Shown one piece after another: positions 1 through 9,785 of a stretch of DNA of 64,000 nt; position 1 is the first letter of the stretch, and each line of letters starts with the position of its first letter. The notes under the pieces are model-generated. The model saw only the letters and a program-made list of their open reading frames with translations. It made no database searches and was not told the DNA's origin. This DNA comes from Pycnococcus provasolii. Its lineage: Eukaryota; Chlorophyta; Pseudoscourfieldiophyceae; Pseudoscourfieldiales. The stretch covers positions 1-64,000 of the forward strand of contig CP150577.1 of the NCBI GenBank assembly GCA_049487715.1. Reading direction: 5' to 3'. The position numbers were made by a program, and so were the translations under genes.

Positions 1-128
1 TAACCCTAACCCTAACCCTAACCCTAACCCTAACCCTAACCCTAACCCTAACCCTAACCCTAACCCTAACCCTAACCCTAACCCTAACCCTAACCCTAAC
101 CCTAACCCTAACCCTAACCCTAACCCTA
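1..128. repeat. Telomere, canonical (CCCTAA)n
   Basis: Uninterrupted hexamer array of the C-rich telomere strand reading inward, so this is the left end of a chromosome. The G strand is TTAGGG. That type occurs in animals, fungi, stramenopiles, haptophytes and many other protists, and differs from the TTTAGGG type of most plants and many green algae. Confidence 0.98.
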
Positions 129-216
129 ATTGTAACCCTAATTGTAACCCTAATTGTAACCCTAATTGTAACCCTAATTGTAACCCTAATTGTAACCCTA
201 ATTGTAACCCTAATTG
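129..216. repeat. Variant telomeric array, 12-bp unit
   Basis: Eight consecutive copies of CCCTAATTGTAA, i.e. TTAGGG alternating strictly with TTACAA on the G strand. The switch from the canonical array is abrupt and the array ends just before a non-repetitive stretch with the sequence CCAGGCTGGC. Confidence 0.95.
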
Positions 217-648
217 CCAGGCTGGCAGTTTGACGCACATGTTGAAAAAAAAATTCTGCCTCCGGTATGCGCCCGACCGTCGGCCAGTGTCGTGCAGAAC
301 GAAGCCAATAACAACAGCCATTTTTTTTGCAGTTAGGTTTGATTCGAAGCACTCACTAGCGGCACGAGGTTGGTCAAATTGTTAATACTCTTAGCGGAAA
401 GTATTTGCTAATCGATCGCCCCACGACCGCTTACACGCCGCCCGAGTCGCGCTCCCTCTCGCGCCCTGGCAGTGCTTTGAAAAACACGGTCGTCCGGTCT
501 GCGGACTGCAAATGTAGATGCACGTCGCTTTGCGGTTTAGACACTCCGGGCAATGCCACGGCGTCTCTTGCGAGCAATACGTGTCATAACTATCTATCTA
601 GGTGTTCGTTTGACTCGATTTTTCGCTCAAACGGTAGCGCTTGAGGTG
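217..648. other. Subtelomeric spacer without recognised gene
   Basis: About 430 bp of mixed composition. The only open frame on the plus strand (405..644) starts at TTG and matches nothing I recognise. Confidence 0.6.
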
Positions 649-1020
649 TTACGAGACACTATACATACAGTTGTTAGCATCTTCAACCTCTACATAGTAA
701 TGGATAACTTTAAAGTTGTGAAAGAAGCGTAAATCCTTAATCCAGTAATCTTTGAGGACAACTGAGCTAAATTCGGCATCCGCGATGCCTATGTCATCCG
801 AAAAGACGAGCACATTTTCACCAAGATACCGTTTGCTTGCATCACGTACGAAACGGGAGTCTGACATGACAAAAAAAACCGTTTTATTTTTACGTCGGTG
901 TCGTTGTCTCGCAATCGTCTTAGCGCACATAAGTGGGCCCTCGAACAACTGAAATGGAATCGTGTCGGATGTTCCGATAGTACTTCTGGCCCCACCGCTT
1001 ACCAAAAGTATTTTATTCAA
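649..1020 (-). pseudogene. Fucosyltransferase-like fragment (GT23/O-fucosyltransferase type)
   Basis: The 123-codon frame has no ATG near its start and opens shortly after an in-frame stop. The pattern AKTIARQRHRRKNKTVFFV, then MSDSRFVRDASKRYLG and ENVLVF, resembles the C-terminal Rossmann half of NodZ/FUT8/O-fucosyltransferases, where a hydrophobic strand ends in a SDS motif. A possible 54-nt intron lies inside: donor TTTTG|GTAAGC near 1005 and acceptor CCATTTCAG near 953, which would keep the frame. The N-terminal part of such an enzyme is absent, so this is probably a subtelomeric remnant. The family call rests on a short pattern only. Confidence 0.3.
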
Positions 1021-1411
1021 GGAAGTCTATGAAGTGAGACAAAGTAAAATAAAGTGGCACGTCCTGTGACAGTTCTTGTAGTTCGGTAGGTAGTTCCACT
1101 TTGTAGTCGTGTTCAGTCAAGAAGGAACAGGCATCAAGGCAACCACGACTAACGACTTCCACCAGAATGACCAGATCCACCAGATATACAAAAACACTGA
1201 ATACAACAGAGTAGGTTGAGAATATAATAAGCTGGGCACGAAGACCAGGGGCTACTGCAAAAAGCAGGGAACGAAGACGTGTTGGACGAAGCCACCTCGA
1301 GGGAGGTGAACTTCGTCCAACGCGGAACCGCGTCGGGCAGATAATCAGCCCTCCGTGGACAACAAAGTCCTGTGTCCCCGTGGATGATGCGATTATCGAG
1401 CCGATTGCCAC
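1013..1411 (-). other. Open frame of unknown nature
   Basis: A 132-codon frame on the reverse strand with one hydrophobic stretch in its middle. I recognise no domain. It overlaps the start of the fucosyltransferase-like fragment in another frame, and no shared splice pattern joins them convincingly. Coding status is doubtful. Confidence 0.15.
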
Positions 1412-1669
1412 TGTAGACTGAAACCTTGTGAAACTACCGGGTAGTTCAGTAAGAACTACCCGGTACTTTCGCAGGTAGAACTACCGGTTACATCACAGAA
1501 CGTAAAAACCTGTTAAACCCGATATCCCGATAAGGAGAGCCACTGTATACTGTATTAAAAACTAAAAACTATACTCTACGAAAAACTATACTCTACGAAT
1601 CCTCGAAGAAAAGAAAATAACTTTTGTTTTTTTTATAAAACCAACTGCCTTCTCAGGCTCTGTCTCGTC

Positions 1670-2100
1670 ATGGACTCATGGGCTGATATTCTCGCGAATA
1701 AGCGCACACTTTTTATAGGTGACTCTGTGCACAGCCATCTTGCTTTTTCGCTTATGTGCCTCATGAACCAACACACAGACAGAAAACGTAATCCTCTTGT
1801 TTCTGTGTACAAAAGTGCAAGAAGACTTGCCAATTTGGGAAAAAACGAAGCCTCGAGGAAGTATTTTTGTGTCAAGCTACCCAAGCTGAACTCGTCAATT
1901 TGCTATGATCGCACGAGTACGTCGCATAAAATATTACAGAATATGAGAATATACAGACAGATAGATGATTGCTGAATCGGCATACGTAGTCCTCGTAGTG
2001 CATAATCAATCACTGGATATTTCTGCAATCGCCAAGCTCCTTTCTCTTCTCAAGCTGCCTTCTTCAACCCAGCGTGCGGGTAAGCAACCTGAGTGCAGCG
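1670..2100 (+). pseudogene. GDS-type PC-esterase/Cas1p-like N-terminal fragment
   Basis: An ATG at 1670 opens a 101-codon frame beginning MDSWADILANKRTLFIGDS. The block KRTLFIGDSVHSHLAF matches the nucleophile block (GDS) at the start of PC-esterase domains such as Cas1p/CASD1 and TBL polysaccharide O-acetyltransferases. That frame stops at 1975, but a +1 frame immediately after reads ESAYVVLVVHNQSLDIS, which resembles the next core strand, so a single-base change probably broke the gene. The C-terminal Asp-His catalytic part is not visible. If once functional it would have acetylated a glycan in the secretory pathway, fitting the rest of the window. Confidence 0.35.
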
Positions 2101-2530
2101 TGCGCCAAAATTGACGAGTTTCCTTTGGATAAAGCAAACGCAATTAACATGGCAGACGAACAGGTTACTTCCACGTATCGCTTACCTACACTTCGCATTT
2201 ATCTGGAAAGTGTAACGTTCAGTTCAGTTCAGTTTTTAGAACGACACTCGTCCATTTCATCAAGCACATGCAGTGGGAGAGTGCACTCACTACTGCGAGC
2301 TTGGGATACCGGACTACTGGTTGGAAAAGCTTCGCGTCATCCTTCTCGAGAGTTAAAAATCTAACGGTCCTGGCTAGGTCTTGTTTGCGGCATACTCTGA
2401 ATATTACTCGTATGTAATGTATAATTTTCATATGCATAAAACATAGAGTGGCACCGCAAGTTCTACGTGATGGCATTGCTCAAAAACAAAGAGCATGACG
2501 ATGTGAACGAGGTGCTCGCGTCGGCTACCT

Positions 2531-2788
2531 GTGGGAACCGTACACGATCTCGCAGTTTGTGACATCCTTTTTGACAAAATTGTGGATAAGCATATGAAAT
2601 GGCCTGATGAAGTGGAACAGGCAGAGTTGGCCAAAATGACAGAAGAGTATACAAAAGGTATGTTTGGAAAAAGCATTGGCGCATTGGATGGCTGGGCGCA
2701 TCAGACGAAAAACACACCCATATCCTTGGAAGCCTTTAATATCCCACCCGCCCGCCCGGCGGGCACCTGTGGAGGTGGAGCGACATGA
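2531..2788 (+). mobile_element. Harbinger/PIF-like transposase fragment
   Basis: Short frame with the block GMFGKSIGALDGWAHQTK. This resembles the first catalytic Asp region of HARBI1-type DDE transposases (F..xIGAxDG). The reading runs into a GC-rich hairpin (CCCGCCCGCCCGGCGGG) and stops. The later catalytic residues are absent, so the piece is inactive. Confidence 0.35.
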
Positions 2789-2814
2789 ATTCTATTCGAG
2801 TCGCCCATCCCCAG

Positions 2815-2885
2815 GTGTAAGGGTTATAGGGTTTTCAGCCCCGACTAAACCCTTCGGTAGAATCGTATATAAAACATTCTCCCAC
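2815..2885 (-). repeat. R3 terminus fragment (inverted)
   Basis: The stretch around CCCCGACTAAACCCTTCGG and the following AATCGTA is a diverged inverted copy of the R3 terminal repeat seen intact near 9655, 47510 and 59520. Confidence 0.5.
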
Positions 2886-2979
2886 TTTGTCTCGTTCAAG
2901 ATTTCATTCCATATTTTATAAATTCAATCGAAGATGGTTTCCCCATGGGTCGTGAATAATGTCAAAGCAAACAACATAC

Positions 2980-3100
2980 ATTCTGGTCGATATTATTAGG
3001 TAAAGAGGTTGGAATGTTATTGTATATACTATTACAAACAATATATATGATATTATAATACTATATGTTATATATTATCATATATTGCTAATTTCAACCA
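2980..3100. other. AT-rich block
   Basis: Very AT-rich, with tandem TATATTAT-like motifs and no open frame. The gene-free gap from 2886 to 3240 holds only this block and a short tail related to repeat R1 (CCCACAAGGTATATCAGG near 3120). Confidence 0.6.
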
Positions 3101-3240
3101 AGTGTGACAACAACGGTCCCCCACAAGGTATATCAGGTATAATATCGACAATCTGCCCCTTAGTTGGTGTACGTGTTTTGCATTTTCCCCAGGAAAACCG
3201 TAGGCGAACTGCCTTTTCGCCTGTTTAAAAGATTTCTTTA

Positions 3241-3808
3241 GTGTCAAGGAGCCGCGAGCCTAGAGGGTCGCGAGTCTCCACCACTTTATCTCGCTGCCCC
3301 TTCTGGACCCGGCCCAAGAAATTCTTGACGCAGTTTAGACAATTTATTCGGCACCGCGTGATTTTGGAATTACCCAGCCCTTCATCGATTTTCTTTCCGC
3401 TGTCTCAACAACCATTTCGCTATTTAAGTCGTCCAACGGAATAAAGGGAGATAAGAGCTCCAACGCATTTCCAAATTCGAGCTTAGGCACGCATTTCTGG
3501 TCTGGATCTATCGAGACGTCGATAAGCATGGGACCATCGAATTCAAAAATTGATTTCAAGATTCCCAATAGATTTCTCTCTTCATCAATACGTATCGCGC
3601 GCATTCCATACGATTTTGCGATCGACTCGAAATCCACTTTCGTGAATTCTGTGGCGGCGTAATTCGACTGAAAATAAAGATCTTGGAATTGTTTTATGAT
3701 GCCGTACCCGCTATTGTTCAATACAAAAATTTTTACAGGTAAATGGTAGTCGACTGCAGTCTTCAGTTCTTGAACATTCATTTGAAGTCCTCCGTCGCCA
3801 TGCATTGT
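3241..3808 (-). pseudogene. Inverted partial copy of the 3' end of the second TPP-enzyme gene
   Basis: The reverse strand carries a 153-codon frame (3344..3805) nearly identical to the last quarter of the gene at 43936..45792, including the GDGG and NNSGYG cofactor blocks. About 100 bp of its 3' flank is also copied. Differences are few: LNSE against KSE and PKSRGAE against PKPRGAE at the C-terminus. The N-terminal three quarters, with the catalytic Glu, are missing and the copied block begins abruptly at CAATGCATGG. It is a truncated segmental duplicate that could serve as a gene-conversion donor. Confidence 0.85.
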
Positions 3809-3900
3809 CCCTCCATGTTACAAAAATATACCTCCCCTCCACAGGCTTAGCCAGGCCAAGCCTCCCCAATATTCCCTGTCATGCCCATCATCCTAATCCC

Positions 3901-4161
3901 TTACCACCCTAGGGTGGATCCCAAAGACCCACGCGTTGCACTCCTTCGCTCTTCCTCCAACGCCGTGGGGTCGTCACCGTATTCATTCTCGCAGGTAGCA
4001 CCCGCATCCAGGAGCATGCGCACCACACGTCGGTGTCCCTCCTCACTTGCGAGCACGAGCGCGGTTGAGCCGTCATCGTCTGCCGCGTTCAAATCGCACT
4101 GCGCGTTCACCAGGGTGCGAAAAAGAACCACAGCCGTGTGACCTTTTCCACTTGCGTACAT
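3901..4161 (-). pseudogene. Ankyrin-repeat fragment
   Basis: An 86-codon frame shows one clear ankyrin unit, DDDGSTALVLASEEGHRRVV followed by RMLLDAGA, flanked by partial units (GHTAVVLF, NAQCDLNAA). There are no flanking domains. It lies downstream of the GT61 gene on the same strand. Probably a remnant of a longer ankyrin protein; a related fragment sits at 23820..24101. Confidence 0.55.
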
Positions 4162-4288
4162 GATGCAGAGAACCGAAGCACGTCCAGTCGTGCCAGAACG
4201 AAATGCGCGCGACAGATGCCGGCAAATCCTACTTTGCTACTTTGCACGTTTGCACATCCTTCAAGTGCCCATCTCTGCTCTCCCGCCC

Positions 4289-6221
4289 TCACTGCTGCGA
4301 ACCTCGCCTTTGGCCAGGGCGACGCGCCTGCGCAGGGCGCGCGACGCCGCCTACACCAGGGTGTCGCGCGCGACGCGTGCTCTCTTCTCGTCGAGGACGG
4401 CGTCCGCGCCGCGTCGTACGGGCAGAGCGTGGTGCTGTGTCCTCCGCCGTGCCAGAGCAGTAAAGGAAATGCTCAGGGGTGGAGTTGGTGTGGCACTTGT
4501 TAATGAGGTGCTTCCAGGAAAGGCTTAGAAGCCGTTCAAACGCCTGGTAGTAGGGAGAGAAGCAGTTATGGGATACGGGTTAGTATAAAGTTGTTCACCT
4601 TTCGGAGCGTCCTAACCCAAGCAAAGCGCAAACAAGTAGTTCTCACCTTTGGTTCTACTCGCAGGTCATACTCCATCCAGCTTTCACCACGCCGCAAGCG
4701 ATGGGGTCGCCCATGATGCGAGTGTGCTGAAGGTTCAGGATTCTCCCATATGAAAACTCGAGAGTGCGACATCTTCCCCCAAAAGGTAGTATGTCCACAG
4801 TCGGATTCAAAAATGTCTTGGTTGATACGGAGTGAAGTCATATGCTTTTTGGACGTTTTTGTTGCGCCAGCGTGCTCATGCCGATTTCGGGGCATATCTC
4901 TAACATAACCGTGTGCATAAATCCCAACAGAGTTTAATGGTTGGAAAAGTCCCCAGGACGTGCCACTTCCAGTGGCCATACCTGCTAGAACATCAGTACG
5001 GGACGCGACCAGGAGTTGTTCAGCCATAGACAGGGTTTCAAATCGTACCATTTGAACGTTGTAACCAAATTTTTGTGCCATTTTAAGCAAGGCTGCTTGA
5101 TTTGTTATTTTCCTTGTGCCTATCCGTTCAATCCATGTCAAGACAGGTTTATTTGAAGTTGATGTGTTGAAACAGCGAGACTCATCAGATATTCCATGCG
5201 CTAGCAACATTTGTGAGCGATAGCTTTGCATTATAGAAGAGTTTAATGTGTGTTGCCCATGTCCATATCCTTTAGGATTCCTCAGCAATCTCCAGAAACT
5301 TTTTTTTTTTTTTTTGTCTGCAGCTTGGCGCGCCTGCGAGCTCCCAAAATATAGGACAGGATGTCCGATGTACCCTTCTTGGTAGCATCGGATGTGCTCA
5401 CAGTGTTCGAGTTGTCGGTGTACAGCACGAAAAGGCTTCAGTAAAAACTCAATACCCGCGGTTGAGTATTTGTTTGTGCAACTTTCATTTTTGTCTCCCT
5501 TGCTAAAAAGATTCAAACTTGGCAGCCGGTAGTCACTTAAAGGACCTAGAAGTCGACTGCGGCTGGTTTTTTCCATAATTTGTGTTGTAAATATCTCATA
5601 TGAAGAAGGCTCATGTGCACGTCCATGTTCCATCACAAGCTGCCACAACGGCAAAATTTGTTGTGATATGTGGGTGAAGTGTGACTTCGAATTAGGTAAA
5701 AGGTATGCTACCTTATCGGCTGCAAAATATTGTGAGGGTGGCATTTCGCCACTTTTAACAGCAGGAATCATTCGATATCCAAACTCATTACAGTACTCGA
5801 ATCCATATCCGCGAACCCCTGCTGAATCCTCAATGGGTTCCTCACTAAAGAGCAGCACGCTAGGGGAATTGAACTTCCTTCTTTCTTTTGTCTCGTTCCT
5901 ATCAGGAACGAGACAAAAGTTGTGGACGTGCCACACACAATCTTCCTGCCTTTGCCAAGAAGACCATTTAAGTTTAGTAGCAGGAGCTCCAAAAAGTGCG
6001 CCGTAGCTATTTGTACGATTTGGTCCCTTCACGGCTATCACCGGTCCTGTGACAGCGCCGTTTCCTCTCACGAATGAGTGGTTCGAATGAGTGGCCTTTT
6101 CGCCAGCATAGAAAGAAAATAAGCTCACTTGGATTCGATATAAAAAAACAAGGAGAACAAGGAGAACGAGAAAGCCCACGAAGATTCTCCACAAACGTGA
6201 TAACTTCGCTTTCATCAACAT
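4289..6221 (-). CDS. GT61-like (DUF563) glycosyltransferase, two exons
   Basis: Predicted type-II Golgi membrane glycosyltransferase of about 609 residues. Exon 1 is 6221..4647 and exon 2 is 4543..4289. The ATG at 6221 (another at 6215) precedes a basic stretch and one membrane anchor (about residues 10-30). The C-terminal half has the GT61/EOGT-type pattern: LTWIERIGTRKITNQAALL, then VQMVRFETLSMAEQLLVAS, then DVLAGMATGSGTSWGLF. The 103-nt intron (4646..4544) has donor AAAG|GTGAGA and acceptor CTACTACCAG and keeps phase. Splicing continues the domain as DLRVEPKAFERLLSLSWKHL, which fits the family, whereas read-through gives an unrelated tail. A T16 run near 5300 encodes a Lys tract and is a possible sequencing-error site. 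The last 45 residues are Arg-rich and may not be real. Acceptor sugar unknown. Confidence 0.8.
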
Positions 6222-6266
6222 TATCAACTCTGTTTGATAAAATCAAGGGAAAACAACTTCACGGGG

Positions 6267-6484
6267 TGGCAACTGAAGAGAATAAGTAGAAAAGAAAAGA
6301 AAAAAGCGTTCTTACAACTTTAGACAACTATCATAGTAGGGGCCGCTGTCGAGATTATACCTTATATGCCTTGTGGGGAACCGTTGTTGAGGACTCGAGA
6401 TCCCAGAGGGATAGGGACGCGGCCCCTGGTTGTCTAAGTTTGTAAGACCACTCTTTTCTTTACTTTTCTACATATTCTCTTCAG
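6267..6484 (+). repeat. R1 repeat, full copy with inverted partial copy in front
   Basis: 6348..6484 is a full R1 unit: starts GTCGAGATTATACC, contains CCTTGTGGGGAACCG, and ends in a pyrimidine-rich tract with TATTCTCTTCAG. In front, 6267..6330 is the inverted last third (CTGAAGAGAATAAGTAG), so the two form a foldback. The 3' flank GTTATGAGCCTCAAG is the start of repeat RB. Confidence 0.8.
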
Positions 6485-6600
6485 GTTATGAGCCTCAAGT
6501 TGTGAAACAGCTACGCTACCTTAATACAGCCTACGATACCTTACAGCTTTTGAGTACACATATCTGGACGTCGACTACACTTGGCCGTTAGACACTGACG
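6485..6600 (+). repeat. RB repeat fragment
   Basis: Begins GTTATGAGCCTCAAGTTGTG and continues CAGCTACGCTACCTTA. The same segment follows R1 at 21029 (inverted), 38590 and 51814. In one frame it reads YEPQVVKQLRYL, so it may derive from an exon or a retroelement protein. Confidence 0.6.
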
Positions 6601-6659
6601 ATGAACCAAAGAAACCAAGAGAGACTCCAAGACCAAGAGAGGCGCCACTGGCTGACGAT

Positions 6660-6765
6660 GAAAGAAAAAATGACCGAATTCCCCTCGAAGCGAATTCCCT
6701 CGAATTCCCTCGAATTCCCCTCAACGGCCGAATTCCCCAAATTCCCCTCCACTTCCCCGGGGGGG
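6660..6765. repeat. CGAATTCCC tandem stretch
   Basis: Several degenerate repeats of CGAATTCCCTCGAATTCCC-like sequence, ending in a short G run. Not coding in any convincing frame. Confidence 0.5.
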
Positions 6766-6812
6766 GGCAGGGAATTTACCATCCCAGTTTTTTGCTCTGC
6801 CCCGTCTCATAG

Positions 6813-7233
6813 ATGCGTGAACATTCGTAAAGTGCTGGATCGCAGCCTCTGTTGTGTGGACATAGTTGTCAATATTTGCCCGCGTCGACATGCCCGCGCT
6901 CGCAGAAGCGATTTGTGATACCACCTCAATGTACTCGACGTTTGCAGTCTCCGTGACGATACAATGGAGCAGCGGTAAAATTGCTTGCCCCCCACACGTG
7001 ATCATATTGATATTGTCGTGCGACAGGGCAACTTCTGCGTTGATCACTGGAACGCAGATCACACCAAGCTTAGCCGGTGTAAGGTCAACCACCTTAATAT
7101 TAAGTGTCTTCAGAGTGGCAGCATGGGAAATAGCGCTGGCAGCACTCGTGCAATCAAACACGAGGTCACAGCAGTCAGGTTTATCGATGAGATATTCAAT
7201 ACCTAATTCCGTGCAAGGAACTTGCAATCGTCG
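6813..7233 (-). pseudogene. Inverted central fragment of the acetaldehyde dehydrogenase gene
   Basis: The reverse strand is almost identical to the middle of the gene at 11449..12426, from the LQVPCTELGIEYLIDK block to the HFTNVHA block, including the active-site MITCGGQA. Both ends are abrupt; the frame continues into unrelated sequence. The NAD-binding GTGNIG start and the C-terminal third are missing. Only a few residues differ (YIEV against YVEV, NYVHT against NYIHT). It is a recent truncated duplicate. Confidence 0.9.
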
Positions 7234-7280
7234 AGGCCGTGACGTCACAATATCACGCTCAAGGTACCGCGTTTCCAACA

Positions 7281-7512
7281 CACGGCCGCCTCTTGGCGCG
7301 GTGACTCAACGCGGTGCGGCTCGAGGGAAGAGGGAGAGGGAATATTGGGTTCATATTTCTTTTAATACACCCACCCACCCGCCCGGCGGGCAGCCGTCAG
7401 CTCACGTGTTCGCGCGTGAACTGACAGGCTGGAGAGGTTATCGGGTTTTTGAGCAGGCTTTGGGTTTGGCTGAGGGACACTCTCCTCCACACCGTCTAGG
7501 AGAGCAAGAAAA
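7281..7512 (-). repeat. R2 repeat (inverted copy)
   Basis: GC-rich dispersed repeat of about 230 bp with the hairpin CCCGCCCGGCGGGC and CACCCACCC tract, ending at AGAGCAAGAAAA. Direct copies lie at 42280..42512, 50808..51040 and truncated at 51271..51399. One frame stays open in all copies, but near-identity of the DNA gives no evidence of selection. Confidence 0.8.
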
Positions 7513-7637
7513 TCTTCGTAACTCTGCTAGTTCTGGTCAGGGCTTTGGTGGTGGACCCCCAGAATAAAAGACTACACCGAGCTTTTCTTCTCGCTGTTAT
7601 CAGTGCGTTCTACTTCCAATATTAGTTTGGTGATATC

Positions 7638-8918
7638 ATGGTACAAGATAATGTTGCAGCGACTACTCCGGCTCACATGACTGACTCGGCACATAAAAAA
7701 ATTGTTTGGTATGCGCCTCACAAGTTTGAGGCATACGGCGAAGAGGAAATCAAGGCGGTCGAAGAGTGCCTTCGGGACGGTTGGCTTGCACCAGGTCCAC
7801 GCACCAACAAGTTTGAAGAATGTGTTGCCAAATACTTTGGAAAACAATATGGTATTTTCGTGAACAGCGGATCGAGCGCCAACACCTTGTCTCTTCTGAT
7901 GGCTGGTCTGAAAGCCGGAGATGAGGTTATCACTCCTGCTTGCACGTTCAGCACAACAGTTGCCCCACTCATGCAGTTATCTCTTAAGCCTGTGTTTTGT
8001 GACGTTGAGTCAAGAAAGTTTGTACCTTCTGTTCAACAGGTGCTCTCAGTTCTCACGCCAAACACGAAAGCTCTCTTTATTCCGAATTTAGCAGGGTCCA
8101 AACCTGACTGGAAAGGGCTCCGGTCAGAACTTAAGAGACTTGGAAGAGAAGATGTCGTTCTGATCGAGGACTCGTGCGACACCATGACATACACAGAAGA
8201 ATCTGACCTTTCCGTTATATCCTTCTATGCATCTCACGTGATCACCGCTGGTGGCGGTGGTGGCATGGTGATGTGCAACTCCGCTGAACAAAGGGCGACT
8301 GGGTTGCAATATCGAGACTGGGGGCGCATTGGGACGAACGTTGAGGATCCGAGTGCACGTTTTGGTCACGACATCGACGGCATACCATACGACTTTAAGT
8401 TTCTCTACGGTGTGGTAGGATACAACTTCAAAAGCACGGAAATGAATGCGGCTTTTGGGCTTGTGCAGATGGAAAAGCTGCCCCAGTTTTTAGATATTCG
8501 TCGTCGAAATGTGAATCGCTATCTCGAACGCCTTTCGCGAGAGACTCCACTTATCATGCCTGAGGATGATGGGAGCATCAATTGGCTAGCTTTTCCTGCG
8601 CTGGTGCCTGAATCATGGAAGCGGCAAGATCTACTCCAATACATTGAAAGCCGTGGCATTCAAACACGTGTGTTTTTTGCCGGAAATGTGACGAGACATC
8701 CTGCCTATCGAATGTACTTTGATGAATTGAATCCTAACAAATTTGCAAATGCAGATACGATCATGAGGAACTGCTTTATGCTTGGAGCGCATCACGGCTT
8801 GACACTCGAGGATATTGACTACGTGTGCGATGTGATCCGTGACTTTGCAGTTGGAAAAGTAAAGGCATTATCGACGCTAAGTGAGCTGACGGATAACGAT
8901 GACGCATGCGATTTATAA
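7638..8918 (+). CDS. ColD-like PLP-dependent sugar-nucleotide 3-dehydratase, copy 1
   Basis: A 426-residue member of the DegT/DnrJ/EryC1/StrS fold. Visible blocks: NSGSSANTLSLLMAG near residues 77-90, pyridine-binding LIEDSCD at 175-181, and SFYASHVITAGGGGG with His200. In aminotransferases the residue aligned with His200 is the Schiff-base Lys; His there is the hallmark of 3-dehydratases such as ColD and RfbH/E1. The [2Fe-2S] cysteine cluster that follows RDWGR in RfbH/E1 is absent (here RDWGRIGTNVEDPS), so ColD, which needs no iron-sulphur cluster, is the closer model. ColD removes the C3 hydroxyl of GDP-4-keto-6-deoxymannose; the substrate here is not proven. No signal peptide, so probably cytosolic. 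Single exon, ATG at 7638. A near-identical copy lies at 48246..49529. Confidence 0.85.
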   Translation: MVQDNVAATTPAHMTDSAHKKIVWYAPHKFEAYGEEEIKAVEECLRDGWLAPGPRTNKFEECVAKYFGKQYGIFVNSGSSANTLSLLMAGLKAGDEVITPACTFSTTVAPLMQLSLKPVFCDVESRKFVPSVQQVLSVLTPNTKALFIPNLAGSKPDWKGLRSELKRLGREDVVLIEDSCDTMTYTEESDLSVISFYASHVITAGGGGGMVMCNSAEQRATGLQYRDWGRIGTNVEDPSARFGHDIDGIPYDFKFLYGVVGYNFKSTEMNAAFGLVQMEKLPQFLDIRRRNVNRYLERLSRETPLIMPEDDGSINWLAFPALVPESWKRQDLLQYIESRGIQTRVFFAGNVTRHPAYRMYFDELNPNKFANADTIMRNCFMLGAHHGLTLEDIDYVCDVIRDFAVGKVKALSTLSELTDNDDACDL

Positions 8919-9640
8919 AAAAGAGGTGACGTGTGAAGATGTTTAGACGATTAGAATGTTGTGAGTAGGTCACTTGCCTGCCCTCCTGCGTGCCGTAAAC
9001 CCTAAGAGAAAGCCCCTGTGTAGAAGACATTGTGTCGAGATTACACCTGATATGCCTTGTGGGGAACCATTGTTGAGTACGTGAGACCCCAGAGGGAAAG
9101 GGGACGCGGCCCCGAGTTGTCTAAGTTGTAAGGCAGGGACCTTATAGGGTTCCATTTCCACTCCCGCATTGCCCTTTCATGGGAGGTTTTGTGGGATGGA
9201 GTCGCCTTAAAGCAAGCACCGAAAAGAATACGTATAGGTGAAAGATATCTACCGCTTTGCACACGGTAGACTGCAAACTGCATGGGAAACGGATACGCAC
9301 CAAGAAAGACGGAGTGCTGGACAAGATAAACCATGAGCGCGTGAGCGTCTCTTAGAGAATCCAAAAGACACCCAATCGACACCTTTAGAGAAAAGGGATC
9401 ACACCCTAAGGTAGAAAAGTCTGTAAAACCCCAATTCGAAGAAGTCCCCACCACCGCCGCCAAACAACTTATGGCGCCGTATACGGTGTAGTTGTACGGT
9501 CCATACCACACATGTTTTCCTTTGGTTTTAATCGTTTTATGGTTGGACAAGACCTTTGTTGATATCTTTGTTGATAAGGTTCTTGGGCGATATCTTTTGG
9601 TTTGGTTATTTAGTTTCGTTCTAGTAGTTTGTTATGGCAT
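8919..9640. other. Intergenic region with R1 remnant
   Basis: 9034..9145 is a diverged R1 copy (GTCGAGATTACACCTGATATGC to TTGTCTAAGTTGTAAGG) lacking the terminal pyrimidine tract. The rest holds a 169-codon reverse frame (9041..9550) with no recognisable domain that overlaps the repeat, so I do not call it a gene. Confidence 0.55.
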
Positions 9641-9785
9641 ACGGTGCCGCAGGTGGAGTCTAAGATGGCAGAATTGTTTGGGTCCTCGGGTTTATGTACG
9701 ATTCTACCGAAGGTTTAGTCGGGGTAAACGGTAGAGGGCCCCCTCTGAGGTGCCGAGCCGCGGGGTGGCTCGGCTGCTAGGGTTT
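9640..9785 (+). repeat. R3 terminus (tyrosine-recombinase retroelement end)
   Basis: Starts at GTGCCGCAGGTGGAGTCTAAG, contains GTACGATTCTACCGAAGG, the hairpin CCGAGCCGCGGGGTGGCTCGG, and ends at GCTAGGGTTT. The same block follows the recombinase reading frame at 59574..59978 and at 47469..47620. It directly abuts the R4 LTR-like repeat here. Confidence 0.75.

Noticed and set aside
9041-9550. A 169-codon reverse frame between the dehydratase and the R3 repeat.
   Set aside because: Overlaps an R1 remnant, has no domain, and its composition matches non-coding flanks.
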